64,000 nt of DNA from positions 4,092,001 to 4,156,000 of the forward strand of contig CP085826.1 in the NCBI GenBank assembly GCA_020809705.1, written 5' to 3'. This DNA comes from Calonectria ilicicola (Eukaryota; Ascomycota; Sordariomycetes; Hypocreales; Nectriaceae). The notes beneath the pieces are model-generated. The model was given only the letters and a program-made list of their open reading frames with translations, was not told the DNA's origin and did no database searches. Made by a program: the position numbers and the translations under genes. Positions 10,943 to 20,386 of the stretch are shown one piece after another; the stretch's first letter is position 1; every line of letters starts with the position of its first letter.

Positions 10943-12514
10943 ATGAAGCCGTACTCAATTGCAACGGCGCTCCTCGGCTTCCTGTCGACGGCTTTGGCCA
11001 ACGCCGCGACCGAGACCAAGTCGTCCCAAGTCGTCCTGCCAGCTGACTTCAAGCCCCCTCAGGTCTTCAAGAACGCCAACCTTGTCCACATCATCTCGCT
11101 AGAGAAGAACTATGTCAAGGAACAGATCAACGTTCTGATTGAGAATGTCGCATCCAAGCCCCAGGATGAATACTATATCCCCTTCACTCCCGACCAGCTA
11201 GCCCGCGTCGGCGGCTTCGAGGTCAAGGACCGCAAGGATGCAAACGCTGGACCGTTTGTCGTGGAGCCCGTTGAATACGATCCTAAGGGGTAGGCCAATT
11301 CAATTGCGCCGTGTTTCGTGACGATGCTAACCCTTTCTTCCCACAGCGAGCTACAGTACTACCGCATTCGATTGCCCGCTCCTCTCAAGGCTGGCGGCCA
11401 ACAGACACTCGGCATCAGCTTCTTCTACCTGAAGGCCTACAGCCCTCTCCCCGTCGCCGTCCCCCAGGATGAGCTGCAGTACCTCAACTACAAGTTCTCT
11501 GCCTACGCGCCGTCCGTCTATCCCACCCTGAAGCAGAAGACCGAAGTGAAGTCCTCTTCCTCAGCGATCCCCGACTACACCAAGATTGGCGAATTCCCTA
11601 CCAAGCAGGGTGCCAAGCTTACATATGGCCCCTTCGGTGAGCAGCCCGCCGGCGCCGTGTCCCCCGTCGAGGTTCGATTCGAGTACGAGAAGCCCGTCAC
11701 CCACGTCGCCGAGCTGAACCGTGATATTGAGGTGAGCCACTGGGGTGGCAACGTTGCCTTTGAGGAAAGGTATGATCTCTACCACCGAGGTGCCAACCTC
11801 TCTACTCCCTTCAACCGAGTTAAGTGGGTTCACGCCATGTATTACAACCCTCCTACCCATGCTTTGAAGGAGCTCAAGGTTCCCCTTCAGGTGGGAAGCA
11901 CCGACGCCTACTTCGTCGATGTTATCGGCAACGTGTCGACTTCGAAATTCAGGAGCAACAAGCGCGAGGCCCTCCTCGAGCTTAAGCCCCGATACCCTCT
12001 ATTTGGTGGCTGGAAGTACCCTTTCACCATCGGATGGAACTCTGATGCTGCCAACTTTTTGCGCAAGACTGCCACCGGCGGCTACGTTCTCAAGGTTCCT
12101 TTCCTTGAGGGACCCAAGCAAGTTGAGGGAGTCGAGTACGCAAAGGTCAATGTTCAGGTCCTCCTTCCTGAAGGTGCCGAGTAAGTGGATCTCAACACAA
12201 TACTTTCAATGAATTAAATCTAATGATTATGTAGGAACGTCAAGTTCTATACCACCATCCCCGAATCGTCCATCTCGTCTACTTCAGTTGGTCTTGTCAA
12301 GACTTACCTTGACACCGTTGGACGCACGTCAGTCACTGTCCAGGCCAAGAACCTTGTAGATGAGTTCCGCGATCGCGAGCTCATTATTGCGTATGACGCA
12401 CCTACCTCCGGTGCTCTTCGCAAGCCCATCGTCATCTTCTCCAGCATGATGGGTCTCTTCATCGCCGCCTGGGCTGTCGGAACGGTTGAGGTTGGATTTA
12501 AGCCCAGGAAATAA
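10943..12514 (+). CDS. OST1: Oligosaccharyltransferase alpha subunit (ribophorin I)
   Basis: Ost1 is a subunit of the ER oligosaccharyltransferase that attaches N-glycans to nascent proteins. Exons are 10943-11289, 11347-12180 and 12235-12514, giving 486 residues; introns are 57 and 54 nt, the first with branch site GCTAAC. The start is the ATG in CAACATGAAG at 10943, which begins a signal peptide (SIATALLGFLSTALANA). An upstream in-frame ATG at 10889 would bury it. The lumenal domain shows ribophorin I features: HIISLEKNYVKEQINVLIEN, YYIPFTPDQLARVGGFEV, and in the middle EVSHWGGNVAFEERYDLYH. A single membrane span near the C-terminus (IVIFSSMMGLFIAAWAVG) is followed by a short basic cytosolic tail ending in KPRK. 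Two NxS/T-type sequons (ANLST, GNVST) are present. Confidence 0.95.
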
Positions 12515-13142
12515 ACGTGCTGTTGCTTTTTTATCTGAATGGGCGAGCGTTGAGGTGGCTTGGGAATTGTTGTAAAAATGTAACATACAAGGGTTTTTTC
12601 TATTAAAACGAGTCGATTCAGCGGTAATGAAAGAGATCCGTTGCTAAGTAGCCTAAATTGTCTTTGTCGCACACCCAACCCAGTGTCAAGTGATGGTATA
12701 GTACGGAGAATTTCTGGGCCCGCTATCGCTGTCTAGCTTAGCCTCAGCCCAGCCGCAAAAAAGTGATGGCTGATGACACCAACGATGCGTTTTGGAGGGT
12801 GGAGTGGGTATGCAGCAAGGCACGCTGTGATGGTCATCCTGGTTCAAGGCACCCTCCCTACTTCCCTGATGTTGGTCACCATGACATAAAAGAAACCTGG
12901 CAGAAGACCATGTGAAGCCATCAGCCCCGTGTATAAGATAATGGGGTGATCCCCCCGTGGCAGTTGACCTTCTTCCTTTGTCTCTTCAACCCTCGGTTTG
13001 GCAATACCCTCTCTCCATCTACCTGCATTGGCCTGTGTCCGGATCTGCATCGTTCATCAAGCGTTCTCAATACCAAAGCTAGAGCGAACCAACCTGTTAG
13101 CGACTCTCCACTTCAATCTTCCAACCTATAACCAGTTGCAAA
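12515..13142. other. Intergenic: OST1 3' region and leader of the His-rich gene
   Basis: No gene is seen. The last 200 bases are pyrimidine-rich, as in a fungal 5' leader leading to the ATG at 13143. Confidence 0.45.
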
Positions 13143-13361
13143 ATGTGCTTTGGCGAAGAGCCCAAGACCAAGTACTACTACCATGAGGAAATCATTCCCG
13201 CCCGGCGCTACCATCATCACCACCATCATGGTCACGGGCACCACCACCACCACCATCACCACTCGCCCCACGCTAGCTACACAAGCGTCACTCGGCGATC
13301 TTACAGCAGCAGTCCCCGGGCGAGCTATCCTCGCGTGTACGAGTCCAGGCACTATGTATAA
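13143..13361 (+). CDS. Small histidine-rich protein, function unknown
   Basis: A single-exon frame of 72 residues starting in CAAAATGTG. After a charged, Tyr-rich N-terminus (MCFGEEPKTKYYYHEEIIP) it carries runs of six and eight histidines separated by GHG, then a Ser/Tyr/Arg-rich tail. There is no signal peptide, membrane segment or known domain. The histidine runs are encoded mainly by mixed CAC/CAT codons, so this is not a pure trinucleotide expansion, which argues for selection on the protein. Such tracts can bind zinc, nickel or copper, but that is inference only. The pyrimidine-rich leader and the neighbours on both sides fit a real gene. On the other strand the same stretch reads as a Val/Met-rich frame, which I consider a shadow. 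Confidence 0.6.
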   Translation: MCFGEEPKTKYYYHEEIIPARRYHHHHHHGHGHHHHHHHHSPHASYTSVTRRSYSSSPRASYPRVYESRHYV

Positions 13362-13685
13362 TCAGTCGTGGCGAGACAGTCATTTGGGCTTCCAACAATA
13401 TTCTGGAATAAAACGGGATGACTCAATGTGTCTCTGGTATGGAGCATGAATTTAAGGCTATTTTATTGTTTCTTTTCTCTATTTTTACTTTAGGAAGGGC
13501 TGGTATCTGTCATTTCTCAATCAGGCGTTTAGTCAATCGATCATCAGGGCAGAGTAGGGCAATCGCTCAGAATAGATTTCACGGCAATACACACCACACT
13601 GATTACATTTGGCTTCTCTCTGTGATCAGCAAGTAAAAATAAAAACCAGGCGATCAGCTCCAACACGGCACAGCCCGCTGTTTCG
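13362..13685. other. Intergenic between convergent small genes
   Basis: A presumed shared 3' region with T-rich stretches (13460-13490). No feature was recognised. Confidence 0.4.
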
Positions 13686-13868
13686 TCATTCCTCGTAGCG
13701 ACTTGTTTTGTACGTGTTAAACAGGGCCAAGTCCTGACCAAATCCAGCCTGGCCTGACTGGTGGCGGAACTGAGCAGCGGGGGCGGGTCCACCATTAGGT
13801 GTCTCGTTGTGCATGACATCACTGTGCGTTCCGTCGTCATCATTGCCGAGCCTCCGAATGTAGACCAT
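13686..13868 (-). CDS. Possible small protein of 60 residues, unrecognised
   Basis: An uninterrupted frame from ATG at 13868 to TGA at 13686. The product is hydrophilic, with no membrane span or cysteine; it includes GNDDDGTHSDVMHNETPNGG and ends in NTYKTSRYEE. Codon choice looks coding-like (GGC, CAG, GAC, CTG in the second half). An in-frame TGA lies 18 codons upstream, and no AG acceptor lies between it and the ATG, so an upstream coding exon is unlikely. It could be a real small gene convergent to the His-rich gene, or a chance frame. I do not recognise the family. Confidence 0.3.
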   Translation of the reverse strand: MVYIRRLGNDDDGTHSDVMHNETPNGGPAPAAQFRHQSGQAGFGQDLALFNTYKTSRYEE

Positions 13869-14359
13869 CGAGGTGAGCAAAGTCCGTGATGGGAAACAGG
13901 GCGAATGAAATCGTGCACGTCAGTCGGTACAGATCTGCCTCCGACTTCCCCTCTTCTTTAAGGCTGCGTATCCCTGTTGCAACGGATCCAAAAGATGCCA
14001 TTTCCATTGCAACAATATACGACCTTGAATAGCAACTTCTCAGATTTGAAGTTCATCCTGAATCCCTGCAATATATCTTTGCTGTTTGTAGGTAGTCTCC
14101 TTCTTCGTTTTGATTTGTCGTAGGGTCTAGTTTCTCTAGTCCCTCCTTCTCGTATAGAACGTGACAATATTAACACGACCAACGAAAGTAGAAGGAGATC
14201 TGTGCTCAATCATTACCTTCGGAGCATTTGTGTGCCTCGATACTTCCTCGACAATATGTAAGTGTCTCATTTTATCTGCGTTCTCCCTTAGGATCCGTTC
14301 GTCTTAGGGTCCATTCTTTTATTCTCCAGAGTGCCCCCCCCCCAAACCGAATCATCATC
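13869..14359. promoter_or_regulatory. Upstream region of the eisosome gene
   Basis: No coding region is seen apart from short frames. A GTAAGT ... CCCTTAG pair at about 14259-14292 resembles a leader intron but, at 34 nt, would be shorter than any other intron here. A run of nine C lies at about 14335-14343, just upstream of the start codon. Confidence 0.4.
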
Positions 14360-15366
14360 ATGTCTCGATCTAGTCTTGACGGTTCTACATCTTTGTTTCG
14401 TCCACTCTATCGACCGGATAGCGGACTCACTGTCTCTTCTCATAGGAACCGCAGTCTTTCAATCCGTTCCAGCCGGAACAAGAGCTCTAGCTCTGGGAGT
14501 CCCACCACGAAACGAGGTTTCTCGTTCAGTTCCCTCCGCGGCACCGTACAACCCGAACTCTCTCGCAAGCTTTTTCGCCTCATCAAATCAGAAAATAATC
14601 TCATCGGAGCCCATGAAACTGCGGGACGGGAACGTATTGCCATTGCCACTCAGCTTTCCGAATGGGGAGAACAGACTGGGGACGAAGGAATCAGCGACAT
14701 TTCGGACAAGGTGGGCGTCATCCTGAGTGAGCTAGGTGAACAAGAGGATACATATGCACATGCGCTGGATGATTCACGTGCTATTCTCAAAGCCATCCGA
14801 AACACAGAGAAGAGCGTGCAGCCAAGCAGGGACGGAAAGAACAAAATTGCCGATGAGATTCAACGAATCAAGATGAAAGAACCAGAGAGTACAAAACTAG
14901 TGGTCCTTGAGCAGGAATTAGTGCGAGCTGAGGCCGAGAATCTGGTGGCAGAGGCTCAATTATCAAACATAGTATGTGGCTCCCATCTTGTTTTCAATGC
15001 GTTATTGACAATTGATAGACTCGTCAAAAACTTAAGGAAGCCTATGCAGCAGAATTTGCCGCAACGATTGAACGTGCTGAGAAACAAATCATTTTAGCCA
15101 AGCACGGACGGCGCCTCCTCGAGCTATTGGACGACACCCCTGTTATTCCAGGAGATTCCCGACCAGCTTATGGACATTCTTCTCAGGCTCGTCAGATTCT
15201 AAACGACTGTGAAGATGACTTGAAGGAGTGGCAACCAGAACTCGATGCGTACAAAACACCCAACGAGAGCAGGTCTCCCAGCCTCAAGGGCAAGGAAAAG
15301 GATATGCCTGTGCTTGATGAAACAGAGCCAACGCCCGCCAAGACAAAAGAGGAAGCTGCAACCTGA
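14360..15366 (+). CDS. Eisosome protein of the Pil1/Lsp1 family (BAR domain)
   Basis: Pil1/Lsp1 proteins form the curved scaffold under plasma-membrane furrows (eisosomes). Exons are 14360-14971 and 15019-15366, giving 319 residues; the intron is 47 nt (GTATGT ... TGATAG). The N-terminus is Ser/Arg-rich and unstructured-looking, then the core begins at KRGFSFSSLRGTVQPELSRK, a family hallmark. The helical BAR segment continues with LFRLIKSENNLIGAHETAGR and, across the splice, TRQKLKEAYAAEFAATIERA then EKQIILAKHGRRLLELLDDTP. The C-terminal tail is acidic and Lys-rich. The first ~50 residues differ from canonical Pil1, which starts with few residues before the RG(T/A)xQ core, so this may be a divergent paralogue rather than the main Pil1. 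An in-frame ATG at 14228 exists upstream but would add residues with no family support. Confidence 0.88.
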
Positions 15367-16736
15367 TTGACGAGCTGGTCCGATATTAACTTTATTTTTG
15401 CGAGGCTGCGAATGTTGGCAGTCTAGGATTTGTCGGTGTTGCTTTGTTCTCATGCATGGTCTGTGTACAGAGTGTCTTTTGATGGATTATGACTATGATT
15501 TTCAGTGATGCTTTACTGTATTATATGAGCCTAATAACATGTATCCGCCCAAAGGTCTGGCGTCGTTTAGCGGTCTAAAACTTTAAAATAGCTTCGGTTT
15601 GCAACTGCCTTGGACAGCATGATGATTTTGTCTCAGTGGAGAGCCGGACCATCGGAGCGGGGCATGCTACTGTAGTGTCATCAGCATGCAGACGCCTGGT
15701 CGCGGTGATTAGTACTGGCCCCAAAGAGGTTCTCGGGTGTCGTATAGTCCAATCGAAATGGTGTGATCTGTCGACGTGGGTCCTTGGATCCTTTTAGGAG
15801 AGTATTAATTAGTGGTATCACCCTGTTGACGAAGCATTTGGGAGTGAAGGTCAGTGCTGCGTTGAACAGGGTGGAGGAGCGGTCAACAAGCTTGACTCAA
15901 CACAACAGATGAATCAAGTCAGAAGGGCCAGAATGGACTGGAAGACTTTCCTGGATGGCAGCCCAGCGTAAGAAATGTATATCACTTTGGCACTATGTGA
16001 ACATAGAACTTGAACTGCTCAGCCTGCCGGCAGCTAGCTGCGAGCACTGAAAACTACCCTGGACCGCGTCTGAGACAGGCTAGAGCCCAATGTGATTCCG
16101 ATGGCGGCTCCGAGGTAGTGCATCCTCAGGCACCTGGCTCCCATTTTCCCGCCTAGGGCCCCGTCGCGTGCTCTATACCGCGGCCAGTGTCAGCCAAACA
16201 GCATAAAAAAAAGACCTCGGTCTACACAAGTATCGCAAGCCGATTGACCGCGGCGAGGCGCCCCCGTGGGAGTGACAGTGTAAGACCAAGTGTATTTTTA
16301 CTTCACCTAGTCCAGCGCCTTTTTTGCAACCCTTCTCTCCGGGGTTCGCCCCCTGATGCTCACCATTCACGCTCGCTGGCTGCAAAGGTCGGTGTCCCAG
16401 CTACAGCCGCTATCGCACTCGCCGCTACCGCCGCACTCTCTACCGTTGCCGGTATTACGGGGCTACCCGCCGCAGTTGCTGCTGTCACGGTCGCCGTCGC
16501 TGTCGCAATCCTTCCAAGCTCCCGGGCCTGGACAGGCCAATCATTTCACAACTCTGGCGACACGCAGCACTGGAGCCGGGCCCAGCCTGACCCAGCAAAA
16601 CACAACTACCCCGCCCCCTCCATCTTCTTCCTCGACCTTGACCTCTACCTCCTCCAACATTTCTTCTCGACGAACGACCCAGATCGCTCGTCACCTTTCC
16701 CCTTCGCCCCCGTCCAGTTCCAAACCATCGCCCAAC
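15367..16736. promoter_or_regulatory. Eisosome gene 3' region and IPP1 promoter/leader
   Basis: A 1.37-kb gap. From about 16350 to the IPP1 start the DNA is C-rich and low in stop codons, and the IPP1 frame itself stays open from an ATG at 16356. That extension is discussed as a finding; I treat it here as leader. Confidence 0.5.
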
Positions 16737-17943
16737 ATGGTCTACACCGTCCGCAAGGTGGCTCCCGCCCACACCCTGGAGCACCGGGTCTACATCGAGC
16801 AGGATGGCAAGCCCGTCTCCCCATTCCACGACATTCCCCTGTATGCCAACGCGGAGAAGACCATTCTCAACATGGTCGTCGAGATTCCTCGATGGACCAA
16901 TGCTAAGCAGGAGGTACGATTTAATTCTTTGGACATCTTTTCACCGGCGTACCAAGTACATGGTTGCGCAAGACCTTACGCTCACTCTCGCTTGAGTGCC
17001 TACCTACCCCTCCCTCAATTCTTGGGCATCATTTTACACACCACTCCCCAACCGACCCAATACACCTTGAGCTAACCGTGTCGTGTATAGATCTCCAAGG
17101 AGGAGCTCCTCAACCCCATCAAGCAGGACACCAAGAAGGGCAAGCTTCGCTTCGTCCGCAACTGCTTCCCCCACAAGGGTTACCTCTGGAACTACGGTGC
17201 CTTCCCCCAGGTACGTTACCTTTACCAAATGGCATCTTCTCATTCACACCGCTAACCAATGTCCCCCATAGACCTGGGAGGACCCCAACCACGTCCACCC
17301 CGAGACCAAGGCCAAGGGAGACAACGACCCTCTTGATGTCTGCGAGATCGGTGAGCTTGTCGGCTACCCTGGCCAGGTCAAGCAGGTCAAGGTTCTCGGT
17401 GTGATGGCCCTTCTCGACGAGGAGGAGACCGACTGGAAGGTCATTGTCATTGACATCAATGACCCTCTTGCCACCAAGCTCAACGACGTTGAGGACGTTG
17501 AGCGCCACCTCCCTGGTCTCCTCCGTGCCACGAACGAGTGGTTCCGTATCTACAAGATCCCTGACGGCAAGCCCGAGAACCAGTTCGCCTTCACTGGCGA
17601 GTGCAAGAACAAGGAGTTCGTGACCCCAGTAAAGTAACATTGGGCTTGTGCTGACCTGCTATTCTAGTTACGCCATGGACGTTATCCGTGACTGCGGTGA
17701 GGCTTGGGAACGCCTTATCACTGGCCAGGCCCCTTCTGGTGGCATCTCCACGTAAGTATTCACTTCTGCCTGCTAATACTGCATAAACTGACATTGTGAA
17801 GCACCAACATCAACGTCGCCAACTCCCCCTCTCGCGTCGACCCCTCCACCCTCCCCCCTCTGCCCCCTAACGAGGACCTCCCTCCTGCCAAGATTGATGC
17901 CTCCATTGACAAGTGGTTCTTCATCAGCGGTGCTTCCGCTTAA
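16737..17943 (+). CDS. IPP1: Inorganic pyrophosphatase
   Basis: The enzyme hydrolyses pyrophosphate to two phosphates and drives biosynthetic reactions. Exons are 16737-16913, 17091-17210, 17272-17615, 17668-17751 and 17802-17943, giving 288 residues (yeast Ipp1 has 287). Family features are [20 protein letters not shown], the PRWTNAKQE block, [20 protein letters not shown], and the metal-binding signature [13 protein letters not shown]. The first intron is long (177 nt). The third intron uses donor GTTCGT at 17616. The alternative GTAACA donor at 17634 would give a 34-nt intron and insert six residues (KEFVTPVN instead of KD), so the first choice keeps the conserved CKNKxYAMDV spacing. The C-terminal block ends in WFFISGASA. 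The gene converges on MRPL44. Confidence 0.95.
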
Positions 17944-18203
17944 GCGAGCGTTAAGCTCGTTCGTGAAGATATGCGAGGTGGTCTGATGACCTTATAGAGC
18001 GTGAGAAAAAAAAATCGCACGTAGTGGGGTACAAAAGATCTTGTAGCATTACAAACATAATAAAAAAAAAGTTGATCAATTCTCGTTATATTGTACAGAG
18101 ACTGTGTTCATGTCCCATTTGGCTCTCGGCCCCGTTTGTAGTCCCCTTTTACATAAACGCCGCCAGTGCATATATCGTATTTATACAATCAATTGCGAAA
18201 TAT

Positions 18204-18554
18204 TTAGTCGGTAAGATCAGCCACTTTCTGCAATTGACGGGAGTGACGGTCAACCTCTTCCACCAGGCCTTTGATGTTCATCTTTTCGCAGTTGAAGTTC
18301 AGTTCCTTGCCATCCTCTGCCGCCAGTTAGTTACAAGACCCCACCTTACTTGTTCGATTGGAACTTGACATACTGAACTTGACACGCAGCGAGCTGGGTT
18401 CGTTGGATTGTCGAGGGAGCACTGTGGTGCTGATGGCCATGCCGCTGGCTCGGGCGTTGGGGGGTAGAAATGTGAGGAACAGGCGGGCGGGTTTGGCGCA
18501 AGCCGAGAAGGGGTTGAACTTGGCCGAGACCTCGGTCATAAATTTGGTAATCAT
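18204..18554 (-). CDS. MRPL44: Mitochondrial large-subunit ribosomal protein mL53
   Basis: A small protein of the mitochondrial large ribosomal subunit. Exons are 18554-18374 and 18316-18204, giving 97 residues (yeast Mrpl44 has 98); the intron is 57 nt with donor GTATGT and acceptor GGCAG. The N-terminus MITKFMTEVSAKFNPFSACA and the block ARLFLTFLPPNAR match the family, and the second exon supplies DGKELNFNCEKMNIKGLVEE followed by DRHSRQLQ. An in-frame ATG 15 codons upstream (18599) exists, but the family starts at MITK. There is no obvious cleavable presequence, as in the yeast protein. It shares a 344-bp divergent promoter with SEC20. Confidence 0.9.
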
Positions 18555-18898
18555 TTCGACAACGGGAGCGCAGCGCGCGGGCGGGCTTAATCGATTCAAT
18601 GGCGGGCCGTAAAGAGTCGTGCGGGCTTGGGATCATCCAATGTCAATTGCTCAATTTTCGCAGTGAAGCTCTGTTCTGATAGTTGCATATGCTTAGATGG
18701 ATTCCTTGTACCGGGGCCCAATTGGACAAGTGCAACGTCATGATACATTGCGGGACCACGTTTCGCTAGGGGACAGTTTGAACAAAGAGCCCATCATTTT
18801 GTCTCTAAAAACGGATAATAAAATCAATACCACTGGAGATGAATTGATTTTTCCTTTAAAGTTGCGATCGGACCGGAGAACCCGAACTTCACATCGAA
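18555..18898. promoter_or_regulatory. Divergent promoter of MRPL44 and SEC20
   Basis: A compact 344-bp region between two start codons on opposite strands, AT-rich in its right half. No specific site was recognised. Confidence 0.55.
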
Positions 18899-20149
18899 AT
18901 GTCCTTCCAGGGCCTGCAAGAGCGCTTGGCAGCTCTCCAAGAGACCACCACCCAGCTCAAAGAGCTCATCGATCGACTCGGCAACCTCAAGTTTGCGCCG
19001 GGCTCAGTGCCCTTGACGACCGATGAAGAGAATAGCGTCAGCGGAGAGCTAAGCGCAGAGATCACGCAGACCCTAAGGGAGGAGGAGGAGGAGCAGGAGC
19101 TTTTGCAGGAGGAAGTGGAGTATTTTCGCGGGGCTGAACATGACAAGGAAAGGCTACGAGAGGGCGTCGAGAAGCTTGGAGCTGACCTGGCGAGGTACGA
19201 ATATTGTACTGGATTTGGGGGACTGTCTGACTGACACTACTATAGCTGTCGTTTGTCCTTTCGAAAAGCTAGACTGTCCGCAAAGAGCAGTTTAGCGCAA
19301 GCCCAACGCCTTGAGCGAGAGCTGCTCATTCGATCCTACTCGCAGCCCATATACGAGACTGGCTCACCACACCCTGATGGCGGGAGTGGCGATGACGAGC
19401 ACCAACCAGCTGTTACGGTCCGAAACCCTAGGACCTTTGGTCAACAAGACCAACACTCGAGTCTGACAGAGGAAGACCAGCAAGTGGTGGGGGCCAGTAG
19501 CAGCGTGACAAACGCACTACGACAAACGCATTCATTAATAGCGGCTGAGCTGGAGCGCAGCGAATATGCACATCAAACGTTGACCGAGTCGTCAGCGGCT
19601 CTCAAACAACTCGACGAGTCGTACATGTCACTGGACGGCATGCTGGCCAGCTCCAGGGACTTGTTGGGTACATTGGTTCGATCACAAAAGAGTGATACTT
19701 GGTACCTTCAGACGACTTTCTACATGCTTCTAACGACTGGGGCTTGGCTTGTTTTCCGAAGGCTACTCTACGGACCTATGTGGTGGTTCGTGTGGCTCCC
19801 TGTGCGGTTGATATTTGGAACAGGCATGAAGGTAGGTGGTGCAGTGATGCAGGGTGTATCATCATCGGAGGACTCGGGCAAGGTTGAAGTCGGAGGAGCC
19901 CAAGAAAACCCCGTACGTGGTTTGCCTAGCGAGGACTTGCCTACTGTAAAGGTTGGCGAGGGGGCTACTGATAGGGATAGTGAGACGGTTCAGGAGGAGG
20001 TCAAAAAGGTTTTGGATGCCATTAGTGAGGCTGACGAACCTGACAACACCCCCGAAGATGAGATAGACATGGCCCGGAACACGAAAAAGAGAATGTGGGA
20101 AGAAACCGAGGGCTTGGTAGAAGAAAACCGACCGAAGGACGAGCTCTGA
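18899..20149 (+). CDS. SEC20: Protein transport protein Sec20 (Golgi-to-ER SNARE)
   Basis: Sec20 is an ER-resident SNARE for retrograde vesicles from the Golgi, acting with Ufe1, Use1 and the Dsl1 tethering complex. Exons are 18899-19194 and 19246-20149, giving 399 residues; the intron is 51 nt. The N-terminal part is coiled-coil-rich (EITQTLREEEEEQELLQEEV). The Sec20 domain follows, with SSVTNALRQTHSLIAAELER and a central YAHQTLTESSAALKQLDESY region. Next is a membrane segment (FYMLLTTGAWLVFRRLLYGP ... WFVWLPVRLIFG). The C-terminal ~140 residues are acidic and would lie in the ER lumen. The protein ends in KDEL, matching the retrieval-signal position of yeast Sec20, which ends in HDEL. This terminal signal strongly supports the identity. 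Confidence 0.9.
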
Positions 20150-20386
20150 TGTTATAGAGATAACTCAATAAAACAGTTCATACCCATGTCTGATTTCATC
20201 TTGTTCACCACCAGTATGCCAACTCGCCGCCATAAACTCCGCGATATTTAACTTCTGCCAACCTGCCCGTCTACGAAAGAAAGAAATACGGCCTTGTTGA
20301 AACAGACCCATGGATCATTCATTAGAGTAGTTGATAACTTGTCTTTCTTGTTCTTTTCTTTTCTTTTTTGGTCAGTGATTCAGGAC

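Noticed and set aside
14259..14292. Possible leader intron before the eisosome gene
   Set aside because: GTAAGT and TTAG are present, but 34 nt is too short and no branch site is visible.
16187..16906. 239-codon frame overlapping IPP1 exon 1 in another frame
   Set aside because: It runs out of frame through the conserved IPP1 exon; its openness reflects C-rich, stop-poor DNA.
17634..17667. Alternative 34-nt intron in IPP1 (donor GTAACA)
   Set aside because: Shorter than any other intron here, and it would insert six residues into a conserved block. The 52-nt version with donor GTTCGT fits the family.
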